A stretch of 64,000 bases of DNA from Acidobacteriota bacterium (GTDB lineage Bacteria; Acidobacteriota; Blastocatellia; Pyrinomonadales; Pyrinomonadaceae), in assembly GCA_019639175.1 (NCBI GenBank), contig JAHBSK010000001.1, forward strand, positions 1 through 64,000, written 5' to 3'. Below are positions 52,096 to 60,228 of this stretch, piece by piece (the stretch's first letter is position 1; each line of letters opens with the position of its first letter). The position numbers and the translations under genes are program-made. The notes under the pieces were generated by a model. It saw only the letters and a program-made list of their open reading frames with translations, ran no database searches and had not been told where the DNA came from.

Positions 52096-53328
52096 TTATT
52101 TCGGGCCGCCGGCGAGTTTGCCGATGAGAGAGAAGAGCGGCATGTACATCGCGATGACTATTGAACCGATGGTGATGCCGAGGAAGGCGATCAGAGCCGG
52201 TTCTATCATTGCCAGCAGGTCAGCGATTGCCGAATCGACCTCTTCTTCGTAAAAGTCGGCGATCTTTCCGAGCATCGCGTCCAGAGCACCGGTCTGTTCA
52301 CCGACGCCTATCATCTGTCCGACCATGTGCGGAAACACCTTGGTCGCCTTCAGCGGTTCAACGAAGTTCTCACCGCGTTCAACGCCCGCCCGAACTTTAA
52401 GGATAGCATCCTCGATAACGATATTGCCCGCGGTCTTGGAGGTGATGTCCAGCGATTGCAGGATCGGCACACCCGAAGAAAGCAGCGTTGAAAGGATGCG
52501 TGAAAAACGCGCCACGGCTATCTTTCGCAGAATGCTGCCAAAGACGGGCAGTTTCAGCAAAAGCGTATCTATGTGCCAGCGTCCCTTTTCGGTCTTGTAG
52601 TAAAATCGTGTGCCGATGGCCGTGCCGATTATCGCCAAAAGAATGGCAAGGCCGCCCCAACCCGCAAGAAATCCGCTTATCGCCATAACGATACGCGTCG
52701 GCAGAGGAAGCTTTTCGCCCGGGCCGAGCAGGCCGAGGAATATCTGTTCGAACTGCGGAATGACCACGACCATGATGACCGCTATCGCACCGATGGCGAC
52801 CGTGATGACCGCCGCCGGATAGATCGACGCCGAAACGATGCTTCGCTTCAGTTTGACGACCTTTTCGATCAATGTCGCCAGTCGCTGAAGGATCAGATCA
52901 AGCACACCGCCCGTTTCACCGGCCTCGACCATGTGCGTGTAGAGCGAATCGAAAACCTTCGGATGCTTTTCGAGGGCTGAGTAAAGGGTCGAACCTTCTT
53001 CGACATTTTGCCTCACCTGACGCAGCACCTCTTTGAAAAAGGCGTTGACCTGCTGTTCCGCCAAAATGTCCAGACACTGGACAAGCGGCAGACCGGCGTC
53101 GATCATGACCGAAAACTGTCTGGTAAAGACCGCAAGTTCCTTTGCCCCGACCTTTTTTCGCGTGCCGAGTTTCGGTATCGAGATAACGTTACCTTTCTCC
53201 GAAGCCTGCGTCATCACGATCTGTTCGCGGCGCAGAAGTGTTCTGAGTTCGTCCTGGCTGGCGGCTTCGCGCTCGCCTGAGACCATCTCGTTCAGTCTGT
53301 TCCTTCCTTTGAATGCGTAAGTTGGCAT
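52096..53328 (-). CDS. pilC: Type IV pilus inner membrane platform protein PilC
   Basis: A 410-residue GspF/PilC family protein that couples the pilus motors to pilin. Two copies of the cytoplasmic T2SSF domain (about 70-190 and 275-395) with MVEAGETGGVLDLILQRLA and MIGVGEQTGALDAMLGKIAD as equivalent helices, and three membrane helices (about 175, 220, 380). MPTYAFKGRN is the usual PilC start. Last gene of the minus-strand pil run; a terminator follows. Confidence 0.95.
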   Translation of the reverse strand: MPTYAFKGRNRLNEMVSGEREAASQDELRTLLRREQIVMTQASEKGNVISIPKLGTRKKVGAKELAVFTRQFSVMIDAGLPLVQCLDILAEQQVNAFFKEVLRQVRQNVEEGSTLYSALEKHPKVFDSLYTHMVEAGETGGVLDLILQRLATLIEKVVKLKRSIVSASIYPAAVITVAIGAIAVIMVVVIPQFEQIFLGLLGPGEKLPLPTRIVMAISGFLAGWGGLAILLAIIGTAIGTRFYYKTEKGRWHIDTLLLKLPVFGSILRKIAVARFSRILSTLLSSGVPILQSLDITSKTAGNIVIEDAILKVRAGVERGENFVEPLKATKVFPHMVGQMIGVGEQTGALDAMLGKIADFYEEEVDSAIADLLAMIEPALIAFLGITIGSIVIAMYMPLFSLIGKLAGGPK

Positions 53329-53381
53329 TTTTCTCTATGCTCCTCGTTTCAAAACTCGTTTCAACTTTTTGCCTGGCCGTC

Positions 53382-54596
53382 CTAGCGTGCCGGCGGCCTT
53401 TGCCCTATCGGGCGTCCCTGTGCGTAGGGGCTTGCGTGTGTAGAACCGGGCATCGGCGGTTTTGCGCCGCCCGGCCCGTAGCTCTGGTTCAGGCCCGATC
53501 CGCGTTCGATCAATTCTTTCAGTTCGTCCGCGTTGGAAGAACGCTGCATCGCCGTTTCCAGCGTGATCTGCTTTTTATGAACAAGCGTCGCCAGGGCCTG
53601 ATTGAATGTCTGCATTCCGAACTTGTCCTGGCCGGTCTGCATCATCGAATAGATCTGGTGTATCTTGTCTTCGCGGATAAGGTTGCGGATAGCGGCGTTC
53701 GGCACCAGAATTTCAAGCGCCATCACACGGCCGTCGCCGGTCGCTTTCGGCAGCAGCGATTGACACAGAATGCCTTCCAATACGAGCGAAAGCTGTGTCC
53801 TTACCTGTGCCTGCTGGCCCGACGGGAAAACGTCGATGATACGGTTGATCGTCGAGTAGGCGGAGTTCGTGTGAAGCGTGGCAAACGTAAGGTGGCCCGT
53901 TTCCGCAATGCGAAGCGCCATCTCGATGGTCTCAAGGTCACGCATTTCGCCGACCAGCACGACGTCCGGGTCTTGTCGCAGGGCGGTACGAAGCGCCGAT
54001 CCGAATGAATGCGTGTCTGCCGCGACCTCGCGCTGATTGACGACGCAGTTCTTGTGGTTGTGAAGAAACTCTATCGGGTCCTCAATGGTAAGAATGTGGT
54101 CATGGCGATCGATATTGATCTTGTCCACCATCGAGGCAAGCGTTGTCGATTTACCCGAACCCGTCGGGCCGGTCACAAGGACGAGGCCGCGCGGCTTTTT
54201 GCAGAGGTCAGACACGACCGGCGGCAGGCCAAGATCGTTGAACGACCTGATCTCGTACGGAATTGCACGGAAAACCGCCCCGACCGCACCTTTTTGATTA
54301 AAAAGATTTGCTCTGAAACGCGACATCCCTTTCAATCCGAAAGAAAAGTCGAGTTCGAGATTTTCTTCAAAACGGTGTTTTTGCGCGTCCGTCAGAACGG
54401 AATACGCAAGACGCTTTGTGTCAGCGGGTGTTAGCGGAGGAATTCCCGGCAGAGCACTGAGGTGGCCGTGAACGCGCACCTGCGGAGAGGAATTGGTGGA
54501 AAGATGGAGGTCTGAACCGCCCGCGTCCGTCATGCGTTTCAGAAGGTCCGGCAGGGTGATCTGCGAGGCAATGTTATCGTGTTGTTCGTTGCTCAT
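53382..54596 (-). CDS. pilT: Twitching motility retraction ATPase PilT
   Basis: A 404-residue hexameric ATPase that retracts type IV pili. Walker A VTGPTGSGKSTTLASMVDKI, Asp-box and Walker B DPDVVLVGEMRDLETIEMAL, His-box GHLTFATLHTNSAYSTINRI. The conserved AIRNLIREDK segment near the C-terminus is the retraction-associated AIRNLIRE motif of PilT, which separates it from PilB. The final 40 residues are glycine/proline-rich (GPGGAKPPMPGSTHASPYAQ), longer than usual. Between the basic protein gene and pilC. Confidence 0.96.
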   Translation of the reverse strand: MSNEQHDNIASQITLPDLLKRMTDAGGSDLHLSTNSSPQVRVHGHLSALPGIPPLTPADTKRLAYSVLTDAQKHRFEENLELDFSFGLKGMSRFRANLFNQKGAVGAVFRAIPYEIRSFNDLGLPPVVSDLCKKPRGLVLVTGPTGSGKSTTLASMVDKINIDRHDHILTIEDPIEFLHNHKNCVVNQREVAADTHSFGSALRTALRQDPDVVLVGEMRDLETIEMALRIAETGHLTFATLHTNSAYSTINRIIDVFPSGQQAQVRTQLSLVLEGILCQSLLPKATGDGRVMALEILVPNAAIRNLIREDKIHQIYSMMQTGQDKFGMQTFNQALATLVHKKQITLETAMQRSSNADELKELIERGSGLNQSYGPGGAKPPMPGSTHASPYAQGRPIGQRPPAR

Positions 54597-54694
54597 ATTG
54601 GTTTGGATGGTCCCGCCCGGCGAGCATGTCTCCGCGAAGGTTATGTTCGCGTGACGCCCGCCGAGTGTTTCGGACCGGTAATTTGGAGGGTTTT

Positions 54695-55543
54695 CTAGTC
54701 TCTGGTCGCGGCCTGCTGAACGGATCTGCCGTTGTGCAGAGACTGAACAACTTTTTCCGATTCGCTGGCAAGCTGTTCCGCCGAGCCTGTTGCCGAATTG
54801 GTCGCAACGCTGTATATGCGTCCGCCCGCTTCGGTAAAATAGAACAAGCGTGAATTTACCTGGCTGCCGGATTGAGACTGGGCAACTACGACATAGACAG
54901 TCTTGCCGCCAACCTCTTTCTGATAGTCATTTACGACCCAGCCATTTTCACGGATCATCTGGTTGATGACCTCACGCCGAAGCGATGTCGTCGGGACACC
55001 GCCGACCGCGCGTCTCATGCCGGTTCCGACGGTTTCGCCCGTTGCCGGGCCGACCACCGAGATGGCCGCTGTTCCGGCCTCAATGCCGCTGTTGCCGGTG
55101 ACGCGAAATTTCAATTCATTTGGTGACGCCGATGCGGTTTCCCAGCCCTTAGGAGCGGAATCGCCCGTGGGCAGGACCGCCTTGGTCGAACGTGCCGGTG
55201 CCGCTTTGGTCGTGCGGGCCGTTGCCACAACCTGACGGCTTTGTTTTGCCTGACGCGCCCGTGCAAGCCTAAGCTGGCGAAGCCGCAGCGATCTTTGACG
55301 CCGTGCGACGGCCGCTCTTCGGGCTGCTGCCGCTTTGCGGGCGGCCTTTTTACGCCGTTCCTGTGCGCGGTAAAGCTGCCACCAGCGTTTTGAGTACGGT
55401 TTTACTCCGCGCCACTGGCGTTTCTTGCTCTTGTACCGCTTGGTCTTTTTTGCTCCTGCCTCGACGTATTCGGTCGAAAGCGGGATCAATGTTCCCAATC
55501 CGATCAGTATTGCCAACGATAATGCAATTGCCCTTATAGCCAT
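54695..55543 (-). CDS. Basic repeat secreted protein in pil operon
   Basis: A 282-residue protein with N-terminal signal or anchor (about 5-27, AIALSLAILIGLGTLIPLS) and then an extremely basic region of about 80 residues (KKTKRYKSKKRQWRGVK, QERRKKAARKAAAARRAAVA, LRLRQLRLARARQAKQSRQV) rich in Arg, Lys and Ala. From about 155 a beta-rich domain follows (KFRVTGNSGIEAGTAAISVV, GKTVYVVVAQSQSGSQVNSR, FYFTEAGGRIYSVATNS). No known domain. Encoded between pilB and pilT, which suggests a role with pili or surface DNA, but that is inference from position. Confidence 0.8.
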   Translation of the reverse strand: MAIRAIALSLAILIGLGTLIPLSTEYVEAGAKKTKRYKSKKRQWRGVKPYSKRWWQLYRAQERRKKAARKAAAARRAAVARRQRSLRLRQLRLARARQAKQSRQVVATARTTKAAPARSTKAVLPTGDSAPKGWETASASPNELKFRVTGNSGIEAGTAAISVVGPATGETVGTGMRRAVGGVPTTSLRREVINQMIRENGWVVNDYQKEVGGKTVYVVVAQSQSGSQVNSRLFYFTEAGGRIYSVATNSATGSAEQLASESEKVVQSLHNGRSVQQAATRD

Positions 55544-55557
55544 ATTTCCTCCATATC

Positions 55558-57414
55558 CTACGAAACCGTTTCCTTGACCACTTCCTCGATGGTCGTGATG
55601 CCTTCGCGTATCTTGAAAAGTCCTGATTCGCGAAGAGTTATCATTCCGGTTTCGATAGCCTTCTTACGCAATTCAATGGCGCTTGCGCCGATGATTATCA
55701 GTTCACGCAGGTCGTCAGTGACCTCCATGACCTCATAAAGTCCGACCCGGCCCTTGTAGCCGGTGTTAAGGCACGTGTCACATCCGCGCCCTTTATAAAC
55801 CTTTAATTCCGAAGCTTCCTGTTCTGTAAACCCGATGCCGGTCAGAACATCCTTTGCCACATGGGTTTCCTCTTTACAGTCCTTGCAGATGCGGCGGATC
55901 AGCCTCTGCGCCTGTATCAGGTTGACGCTGGTCGCTACAAGGAACGGCTCGATGCCCATGTTCACAAGACGCGAGATGGTGGAAGGAGCGTCGTTCGTAT
56001 GCAGCGTGGACAGCACAAGGTGTCCGGTAAGCGCGGCCTTGATGGCGATCTCGGCCGTTTCAAAGTCACGTATCTCACCAACGAGGACGATGTTCGGGTC
56101 CTGACGAAGGAATGAACGCAGAGCGGCGGCAAAGTTGAGGCCGATCTGTTCCTTCATCTGCACCTGGTTGATGCCTTCAAGGTTGAATTCGACCGGATCT
56201 TCGGCCGTCATTATGTTCGTTTCCGGTGTGTTCAGAGATTGGAGCGCCGAATAAAGCGTGTTCGTTTTACCAGAACCGGTCGGGCCGGTGACAAGCACCA
56301 TCCCGTACGGGTTGGCTATCGCACGCTGGAATTTTTCAAGGCTCTCCGGCTCAAAACCGAGTTTGGACATATCAAGCATCAGCTTTTCCTTGTCCAACAG
56401 ACGAAGCACGACCTTTTCGCCGAACAGCGTCGGCAAGGTGGAAACGCGGAAATCCAGTTCGCGCGAGCGTTCGTCTATCTTTACCTTTATCTTGATGCGT
56501 CCGTCCTGCGGCAGGCGTTTTTCCGCTATGTCCAGTTTCGCCATGATCTTTAGGCGAGAGATAAGCGGGTCGCGCATCTTCATCGGCGGGTTCATCACGT
56601 CATAGAGAACGCCGTCGATACGAAATCTTATGCGAAAGGTCTTTTCATACGGCTCTACGTGAATGTCCGATGCTCCGCGCCGAAGGCTGTCCACCATCAG
56701 AACGTTCACAAGGCGGACGACAGGAGCGTCCTCGCTTGCTCTGGTCAGCGATGCGAGATCGATCTCGTCATTTTGTTCGACCAGTTCAAACTCCTCACCT
56801 TCGTGAGAGTCAAAATCGAATGTGCCGAGATCGACTTCCAGATCGGCTGCGGAAAGCTTGTCGCCTCTCTTGTTCTTGCCGATACCTTTGCCCGCGACCT
56901 TGGCGGTGCTTTTACCGTTCTTGCCGTTGCGGCTGCCGTTCTTTTCTGTTTCGTAGGCGATGGCCGCGTCGAAAATATCTATCTCTGTTGCGCCGCTGTA
57001 ATATTTTCCGATCGCCATCTGGATAGATGCCTCGGAGGCGATAACAGGTTCAACGTTCAGCCCCGTCATGAACTTTATGTCGTCCATGGCAAAGACGTTT
57101 GTCGGGTCGGCCATTGCCAGCGTCAGCGTGGCCCCGGCGCGTGAAATGGGCAGGACAGTGTATTTGAGAGCGACTTCCTGTGAGATCAGCTTTATTACAC
57201 TGCTTTCAATATTGAAAAGGTCGAGGTTGATCGACGGGACGCCGTATTGTCTGGAAAGGACCGCGGTTATCACATCGTCCGAGATCATCCCCAGTTTTAC
57301 GAGGTTGGTGCCAAGCCGGCCGCCATTTACGCGTTGATAGTCCAGTGCCTCACGCAGTTGCTGCGGGGTCACCAGATTATCGCGGACAAGAATTTCCCCT
57401 AGTTTCGCTGACAT
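55558..57414 (-). CDS. pilB: Type IV pilus assembly ATPase PilB
   Basis: A 618-residue assembly ATPase. N-terminal MshEN-type domain (about 1-150) with GGRLGTNLVKLGMISDDVIT followed by SRQYG, matching the c-di-GMP binding pattern RLGxxL...G...Q. A charged insert (about 165-220) precedes the motor: ATP loop TGPTGSGKTNTLYSALQSL near 375, Asp-box EDPVEFNLEGINQVQ, Walker B QDPNIVLVGEIRDFETAEIA, and zinc-finger CxxC pairs RICKDCKEE and GCDTCLNTG. First gene of the pil run. c-di-GMP responsiveness is inferred from the motif. Confidence 0.96.
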   Translation of the reverse strand: MSAKLGEILVRDNLVTPQQLREALDYQRVNGGRLGTNLVKLGMISDDVITAVLSRQYGVPSINLDLFNIESSVIKLISQEVALKYTVLPISRAGATLTLAMADPTNVFAMDDIKFMTGLNVEPVIASEASIQMAIGKYYSGATEIDIFDAAIAYETEKNGSRNGKNGKSTAKVAGKGIGKNKRGDKLSAADLEVDLGTFDFDSHEGEEFELVEQNDEIDLASLTRASEDAPVVRLVNVLMVDSLRRGASDIHVEPYEKTFRIRFRIDGVLYDVMNPPMKMRDPLISRLKIMAKLDIAEKRLPQDGRIKIKVKIDERSRELDFRVSTLPTLFGEKVVLRLLDKEKLMLDMSKLGFEPESLEKFQRAIANPYGMVLVTGPTGSGKTNTLYSALQSLNTPETNIMTAEDPVEFNLEGINQVQMKEQIGLNFAAALRSFLRQDPNIVLVGEIRDFETAEIAIKAALTGHLVLSTLHTNDAPSTISRLVNMGIEPFLVATSVNLIQAQRLIRRICKDCKEETHVAKDVLTGIGFTEQEASELKVYKGRGCDTCLNTGYKGRVGLYEVMEVTDDLRELIIIGASAIELRKKAIETGMITLRESGLFKIREGITTIEEVVKETVS

Positions 57415-57936
57415 TTAGTTTGTGGTCCGATTCCTATTGATTGAACGCAAGCAATGAGGACGCGTAAGAAGAGTGAGTTATAGAGTTTCTTTCAAGAACG
57501 AACAGACGGTCAACAACGATGCTAAACACCGTTGAAACATAATAATACGTGTTTGTGTCGGGGCTGTCAAGAAATCTTTTGATCGAAAACAGGTCAAAAT
57601 GAAGAATTAATTTCGGCATTGAGGCCAAAATCGTTCAAAAAGCCACGGCATCTTACCAAAAATTAGGGCAAAATGATGATATAAGGCCAATGATGGCGGT
57701 TGCAGGCTGTTGCGGACGGCCCGGTTTTATCCTTGATCGCAGGAATCGGAACCGAGGATTGACAACCATCTGCCATTCTATTTCAATAGCAGATGTCAGT
57801 TTTCAGTCATCAGTTTCCAGCGTAATTTCGCTAATGCTGTGTCCACGCTAAACAATTCCTGAGAAACACGTCCGGGTCGTATATTCATTGAGCTAACTTG
57901 ATTTTTTTCGCACGGAAACTATAATCAAATGTTCGT
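57415..57936. other. 522-nt spacer between pilB and tRNA
   Basis: Contains the pilB 5' flank, with no confident promoter seen. A hairpin CATCTGC...GCAGATG spans about 57770-57797, and 57787-57820 carries repeat units GATGTCAG, TTTTCAGTCATCAGTTTCCAG like a single arm of the degenerate family. The tRNA promoter is at the right end. No coding frame found. Confidence 0.45.
57898..57925 (+). promoter_or_regulatory. tRNA promoter
   Basis: TTGATT (57898-57903) and a perfect TATAAT (57920-57925) are separated by 16 bp; transcription would start about 57932, five bases before the tRNA. Confidence 0.75.
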
Positions 57937-58013
57937 GGCTGGGTAGCTCAGCTGGTTAGAGCGCGGGATTCATAACCCCGAGGTCGGGAGTTCAAGTCTC
58001 CCCCCCGCCACCA
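57937..58013 (+). tRNA. tRNA with CAU anticodon (Met or Ile2)
   Basis: 77 nt including an encoded CCA. GGCTGGG/CCCCGCC acceptor, D-stem GCTC/GAGC, anticodon loop TTCATAA (CAU), variable loop AGGTC, T arm GGGAG-TTCAAGT-CTCCC. The first pair is G1-C72, so it is not initiator tRNA. Two mismatches are visible: U4-C69 in the acceptor stem and A31-C39 closing the anticodon loop. Elongator Met versus lysidine-modified Ile2 cannot be decided here. Confidence 0.93.
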
Positions 58014-58056
58014 TTACTTTTCTTTAGAAAACCTGCAACGATCCATCTAAGAACGG

Positions 58057-58083
58057 AAAGCTGTCTGAAAAGGCAGCTTTTTT
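58057..58083 (+). terminator. tRNA transcript terminator
   Basis: AAAGCTGTCT (58057-58066) pairs with AGGCAGCTTT (58071-58080) with one G-U, closing a GAAA tetraloop, and runs into a T tract to 58083. Located 44 nt after the tRNA. Confidence 0.85.
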
Positions 58084-58086
58084 ATT

Positions 58087-58256
58087 GGGCTTTGCCCCAA
58101 CGCACTGCGGTCGGGCTGGGCCAGACCGTGACGTTTCCCCAAAAAATAAAGGAGGCTGTGCCTTCGTCATAAAAAGAGGCACAGCCTCAAAAGAGATCTT
58201 TTTGAGACCCGCAACGGTCGGGCATAGCACCGACCGAAGTGCAAGCAGGCTCAGCC
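58087..58256. repeat. Second cluster of GC-NNN-GC hairpins
   Basis: GGGC-TTT-GCCC (58087-58097), AGGC-TGT-GCCT (58153-58163), AGGC-ACA-GCCT (58177-58187) and GGC-TCA-GCC (58248-58256) repeat the 3-nt-loop architecture of 41129-41282. The second and third can also pair with each other over 12 bp (GAGGCTGTGCCT with AGGCACAGCCTC). CGGTCGG (58215-58221) pairs with CCGACCG (58230-58236). The last hairpin contains the stop codon of the lactonase gene. Confidence 0.7.
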
Positions 58257-59423
58257 GCAAGAGAAAATAAGGCAGACCGGCTTTGGAATCATTACAGAGA
58301 TGTCTGTTGGGGTTAATTTACCGGTTTGTTTATGGCGTTTGAAAACGGTGATGCTGTTTGAATCCTGATTGGCGGCTAGGAGAAAGCGGCCTGTCGGGTC
58401 GATGGCGAAGTTGCGCGGAGTTTTTCCGCCGGTGCTGACAAATTCTTTTGCGGTGAGCGAACCGGTCTTTTCGTTGACGGCAAAAACAGCGATGCTGTCG
58501 TGGCCGCGATTTGAAACGTAGAGAAAGCGTCCGTCGGGCGAGACGTGCAGATCGGCGACGGAATCATTTTTACTTTTGCGGCCGACAGGCAGCGTCGAGT
58601 GTGTTTCGACCTCCGTAAAACCGCCGGAACGCCTGTCAAAAGCGAGCGACGAGACGGTCACGTCCATTTCGTTATTGATAAAGGCAAATTTTTCGTTTGG
58701 ATGAAATTTGAAATGGCGCGGCCCGGCTCCGGGTTTTGTGTGATGGCCGCTGTCGGTGGCGATCAATTTTTTATTCTCTTTGTCCAACGCATAGGTGACG
58801 ACGCGGTCAATGCCGAGGTCGTTGACAAAGGCAAATTTTTCGTCGGGCGAGAGCATTATCGAATGAGCGTGAGCGGACTCTTGCCGAGCGGCGTTCGGGC
58901 CTTTGCCGGTGTGTTGTTTGATATCGCTTGCTGGCAAAAGTTCTCCGTCCTTTCCCGTCGGGAAAACAGCGACATTGCCGCCAAGATAGTTTGCGACCAA
59001 GACAAGATCGCCTTTTTTGGTCGTTGATATGTGGCAAGGAGCAGCCCCGTGGCTCGGCTGACAGTTAATGAACGTCAGGCCGCAGTCAGCTTTGTTGATG
59101 GAATAAGCGCTTACGTATCCCGAATCTTTACCTTCGTATTTCAGCGTCTCGTTGACGGCATAAAGATATTTGCCGTTCGGGCCGATCGCCAGAAAAGAAG
59201 GCTCTTCAGCTTCGGCGGCAAGCTGAGGTTCTGAAAGCCTTCCGGTGCGCGGATCGAATCTCAAAAAGTAAATGCCTTTGCTTGAAGATGTTCCGGATGT
59301 GTAGGTTCCGACGTAAAGGGTAAATTCATTTTCGGCTTGGGCGATGGTCATGATATTTGCTGTCGGCAAAATGGCGGCAGCGGCAATGAACGCCCGCCTG
59401 GATATATGTCTGTTTCCGCTCAT
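58251..59423 (-). CDS. Seven-bladed beta-propeller lactonase (6-phosphogluconolactonase-like)
   Basis: A 390-residue protein of the Pgl/YbhE lactonase family with a twin-arginine signal (ISRRAFIAAAAILP) and so probably periplasmic, unlike cytoplasmic Pgl. Propeller blades recur with motifs such as GPNGKYLYAVNE, SPDEKFAFVNDLG, SPDGRFLYVSNRGHDSIAVF and DPTGRFLLAANQDSNSITVF. GPRHFKFHPNEKFAFINNE carries the conserved RHF loop. Substrate unknown; may act on muconate or sugar lactones. Three nt after the luxR-type gene, hence co-transcribed. Its stop lies in a hairpin repeat. Confidence 0.92.
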   Translation of the reverse strand: MSGNRHISRRAFIAAAAILPTANIMTIAQAENEFTLYVGTYTSGTSSSKGIYFLRFDPRTGRLSEPQLAAEAEEPSFLAIGPNGKYLYAVNETLKYEGKDSGYVSAYSINKADCGLTFINCQPSHGAAPCHISTTKKGDLVLVANYLGGNVAVFPTGKDGELLPASDIKQHTGKGPNAARQESAHAHSIMLSPDEKFAFVNDLGIDRVVTYALDKENKKLIATDSGHHTKPGAGPRHFKFHPNEKFAFINNEMDVTVSSLAFDRRSGGFTEVETHSTLPVGRKSKNDSVADLHVSPDGRFLYVSNRGHDSIAVFAVNEKTGSLTAKEFVSTGGKTPRNFAIDPTGRFLLAANQDSNSITVFKRHKQTGKLTPTDISVMIPKPVCLIFSCG

Positions 59424-59426
59424 TGG

Positions 59427-60089
59427 TCAAATAAGACGCGCCTGTTCTGCCCGGCGGACCGCTTCAAGGCGGCTGTTCGCGTTGAGCTTTTTCAGAATAT
59501 GCCGGACATGATTATTCACCGTCGTTTTGCTGATGAACAGCACGTCGGCTATTACGGCGGTCGTTTTTCCGTCGGCGATCAGCTTTAAAACTTCCAACTC
59601 GCGTTTTGTAAGTTCGGTAAAACCGGACGGCGAACGCTCTGCCGCCAATAGTTTTGAGGCTCCCGCGGCGGAAAGGTCGGTTTCCTTCATGATGAGGTCA
59701 CGAAGCACGAGTTCAAATCGTTTTTGAACGTCGATGGGCTTGGCGATGTGGATGGTGTAGGAAGCCCTGGCCTGCCCGTCGCCTACGGTCGTTACAACCA
59801 TGCTGAACCAGCGTCGCTCTCCGTCTGCATTTAGCTGGATGTCATAGCTTTTCAGAGGAATGTTATTCAATGCCTGTTTCTGGATGGCGCAATCGTGCGA
59901 ACAGCGTTTTCCGCATTCGTCTATACCGTGGAGCAGGTCGCTGCAATGCAGCCCGACGGCGTCGGCCTCATTCACGCCAAAGGTCGCGCGCGCGGAGCGG
60001 TTCCACGCCACGACATGCCCGTTCGCATCCAGAACAAATGCCGGTTCGGCGGTTCCTTCGATGATATTTTTGAGTTCGCCCAGCCTCAT
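59427..60089 (-). CDS. PAS-LuxR transcription regulator with cysteine cluster
   Basis: About 220 residues. PAS domain at the N-terminus (TAEPAFVLDANGHVVAWNRS) with cysteines 70, 80, 84 and 88 (numbered from the TTG at 60152) in HCSDLLHGIDECGKRCSHDC, a pattern seen in a subclass of PAS-LuxR proteins; then the LuxR helix-turn-helix TKRELEVLKLIADGKTTAVI, FISKTTVNNHVRHILKKLNA. I choose ATG 60089 over TTG 60152 because the TTG overlaps the -35 of the best promoter. It is followed by the lactonase gene. The cysteines could sense redox or bind a metal or Fe-S cluster. Confidence 0.88.
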   Translation of the reverse strand: MRLGELKNIIEGTAEPAFVLDANGHVVAWNRSARATFGVNEADAVGLHCSDLLHGIDECGKRCSHDCAIQKQALNNIPLKSYDIQLNADGERRWFSMVVTTVGDGQARASYTIHIAKPIDVQKRFELVLRDLIMKETDLSAAGASKLLAAERSPSGFTELTKRELEVLKLIADGKTTAVIADVLFISKTTVNNHVRHILKKLNANSRLEAVRRAEQARLI

Positions 60090-60123
60090 TTGAACAAATT
60101 GACCATATAAATGATCTAAAGTG

Positions 60124-60152
60124 ATTATTGCCCCATTTGCCGACAAAGACAA
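60124..60152 (-). promoter_or_regulatory. Candidate promoter of luxR-lactonase unit
   Basis: On the minus strand TTGTCT (60147-60152) and AATAAT (60124-60129) are separated by 17 bp, with a predicted start near 60117, 28 nt before ATG 60089. The palindrome at 60170-60188 is centred about 62 bp upstream, a common activator position. Confidence 0.5.
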
Positions 60153-60169
60153 CTATTAAAGAAAGGCTT

Positions 60170-60188
60170 TCAGAAGACATTCTTCTGA
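60170..60188. promoter_or_regulatory. Perfect palindrome, candidate shared operator
   Basis: TCAGAAGA-CAT-TCTTCTGA is an 8-bp perfect inverted repeat with 3-nt spacer between the divergent luxR-type and small membrane protein genes. It overlaps a possible -35 (CTGACA, 60185-60190) of the plus-strand gene. A binding site for the LuxR-type regulator is plausible. Confidence 0.55.
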
Positions 60189-60228
60189 CAAAAAGCAAAA
60201 TAAGGCAGATAAGATAAGAGGTAATAAT

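Noticed and set aside
57937..58013. Initiator tRNA-fMet
   Set aside because: The first acceptor position is paired (G1-C72) and the three G-C pairs typical of initiator anticodon stems are not arranged as expected.
60089..60152. TTG at 60152 as start of the PAS-LuxR gene
   Set aside because: It overlaps the -35 of the best promoter, lacks a ribosome site, and the added residues are outside the PAS fold.
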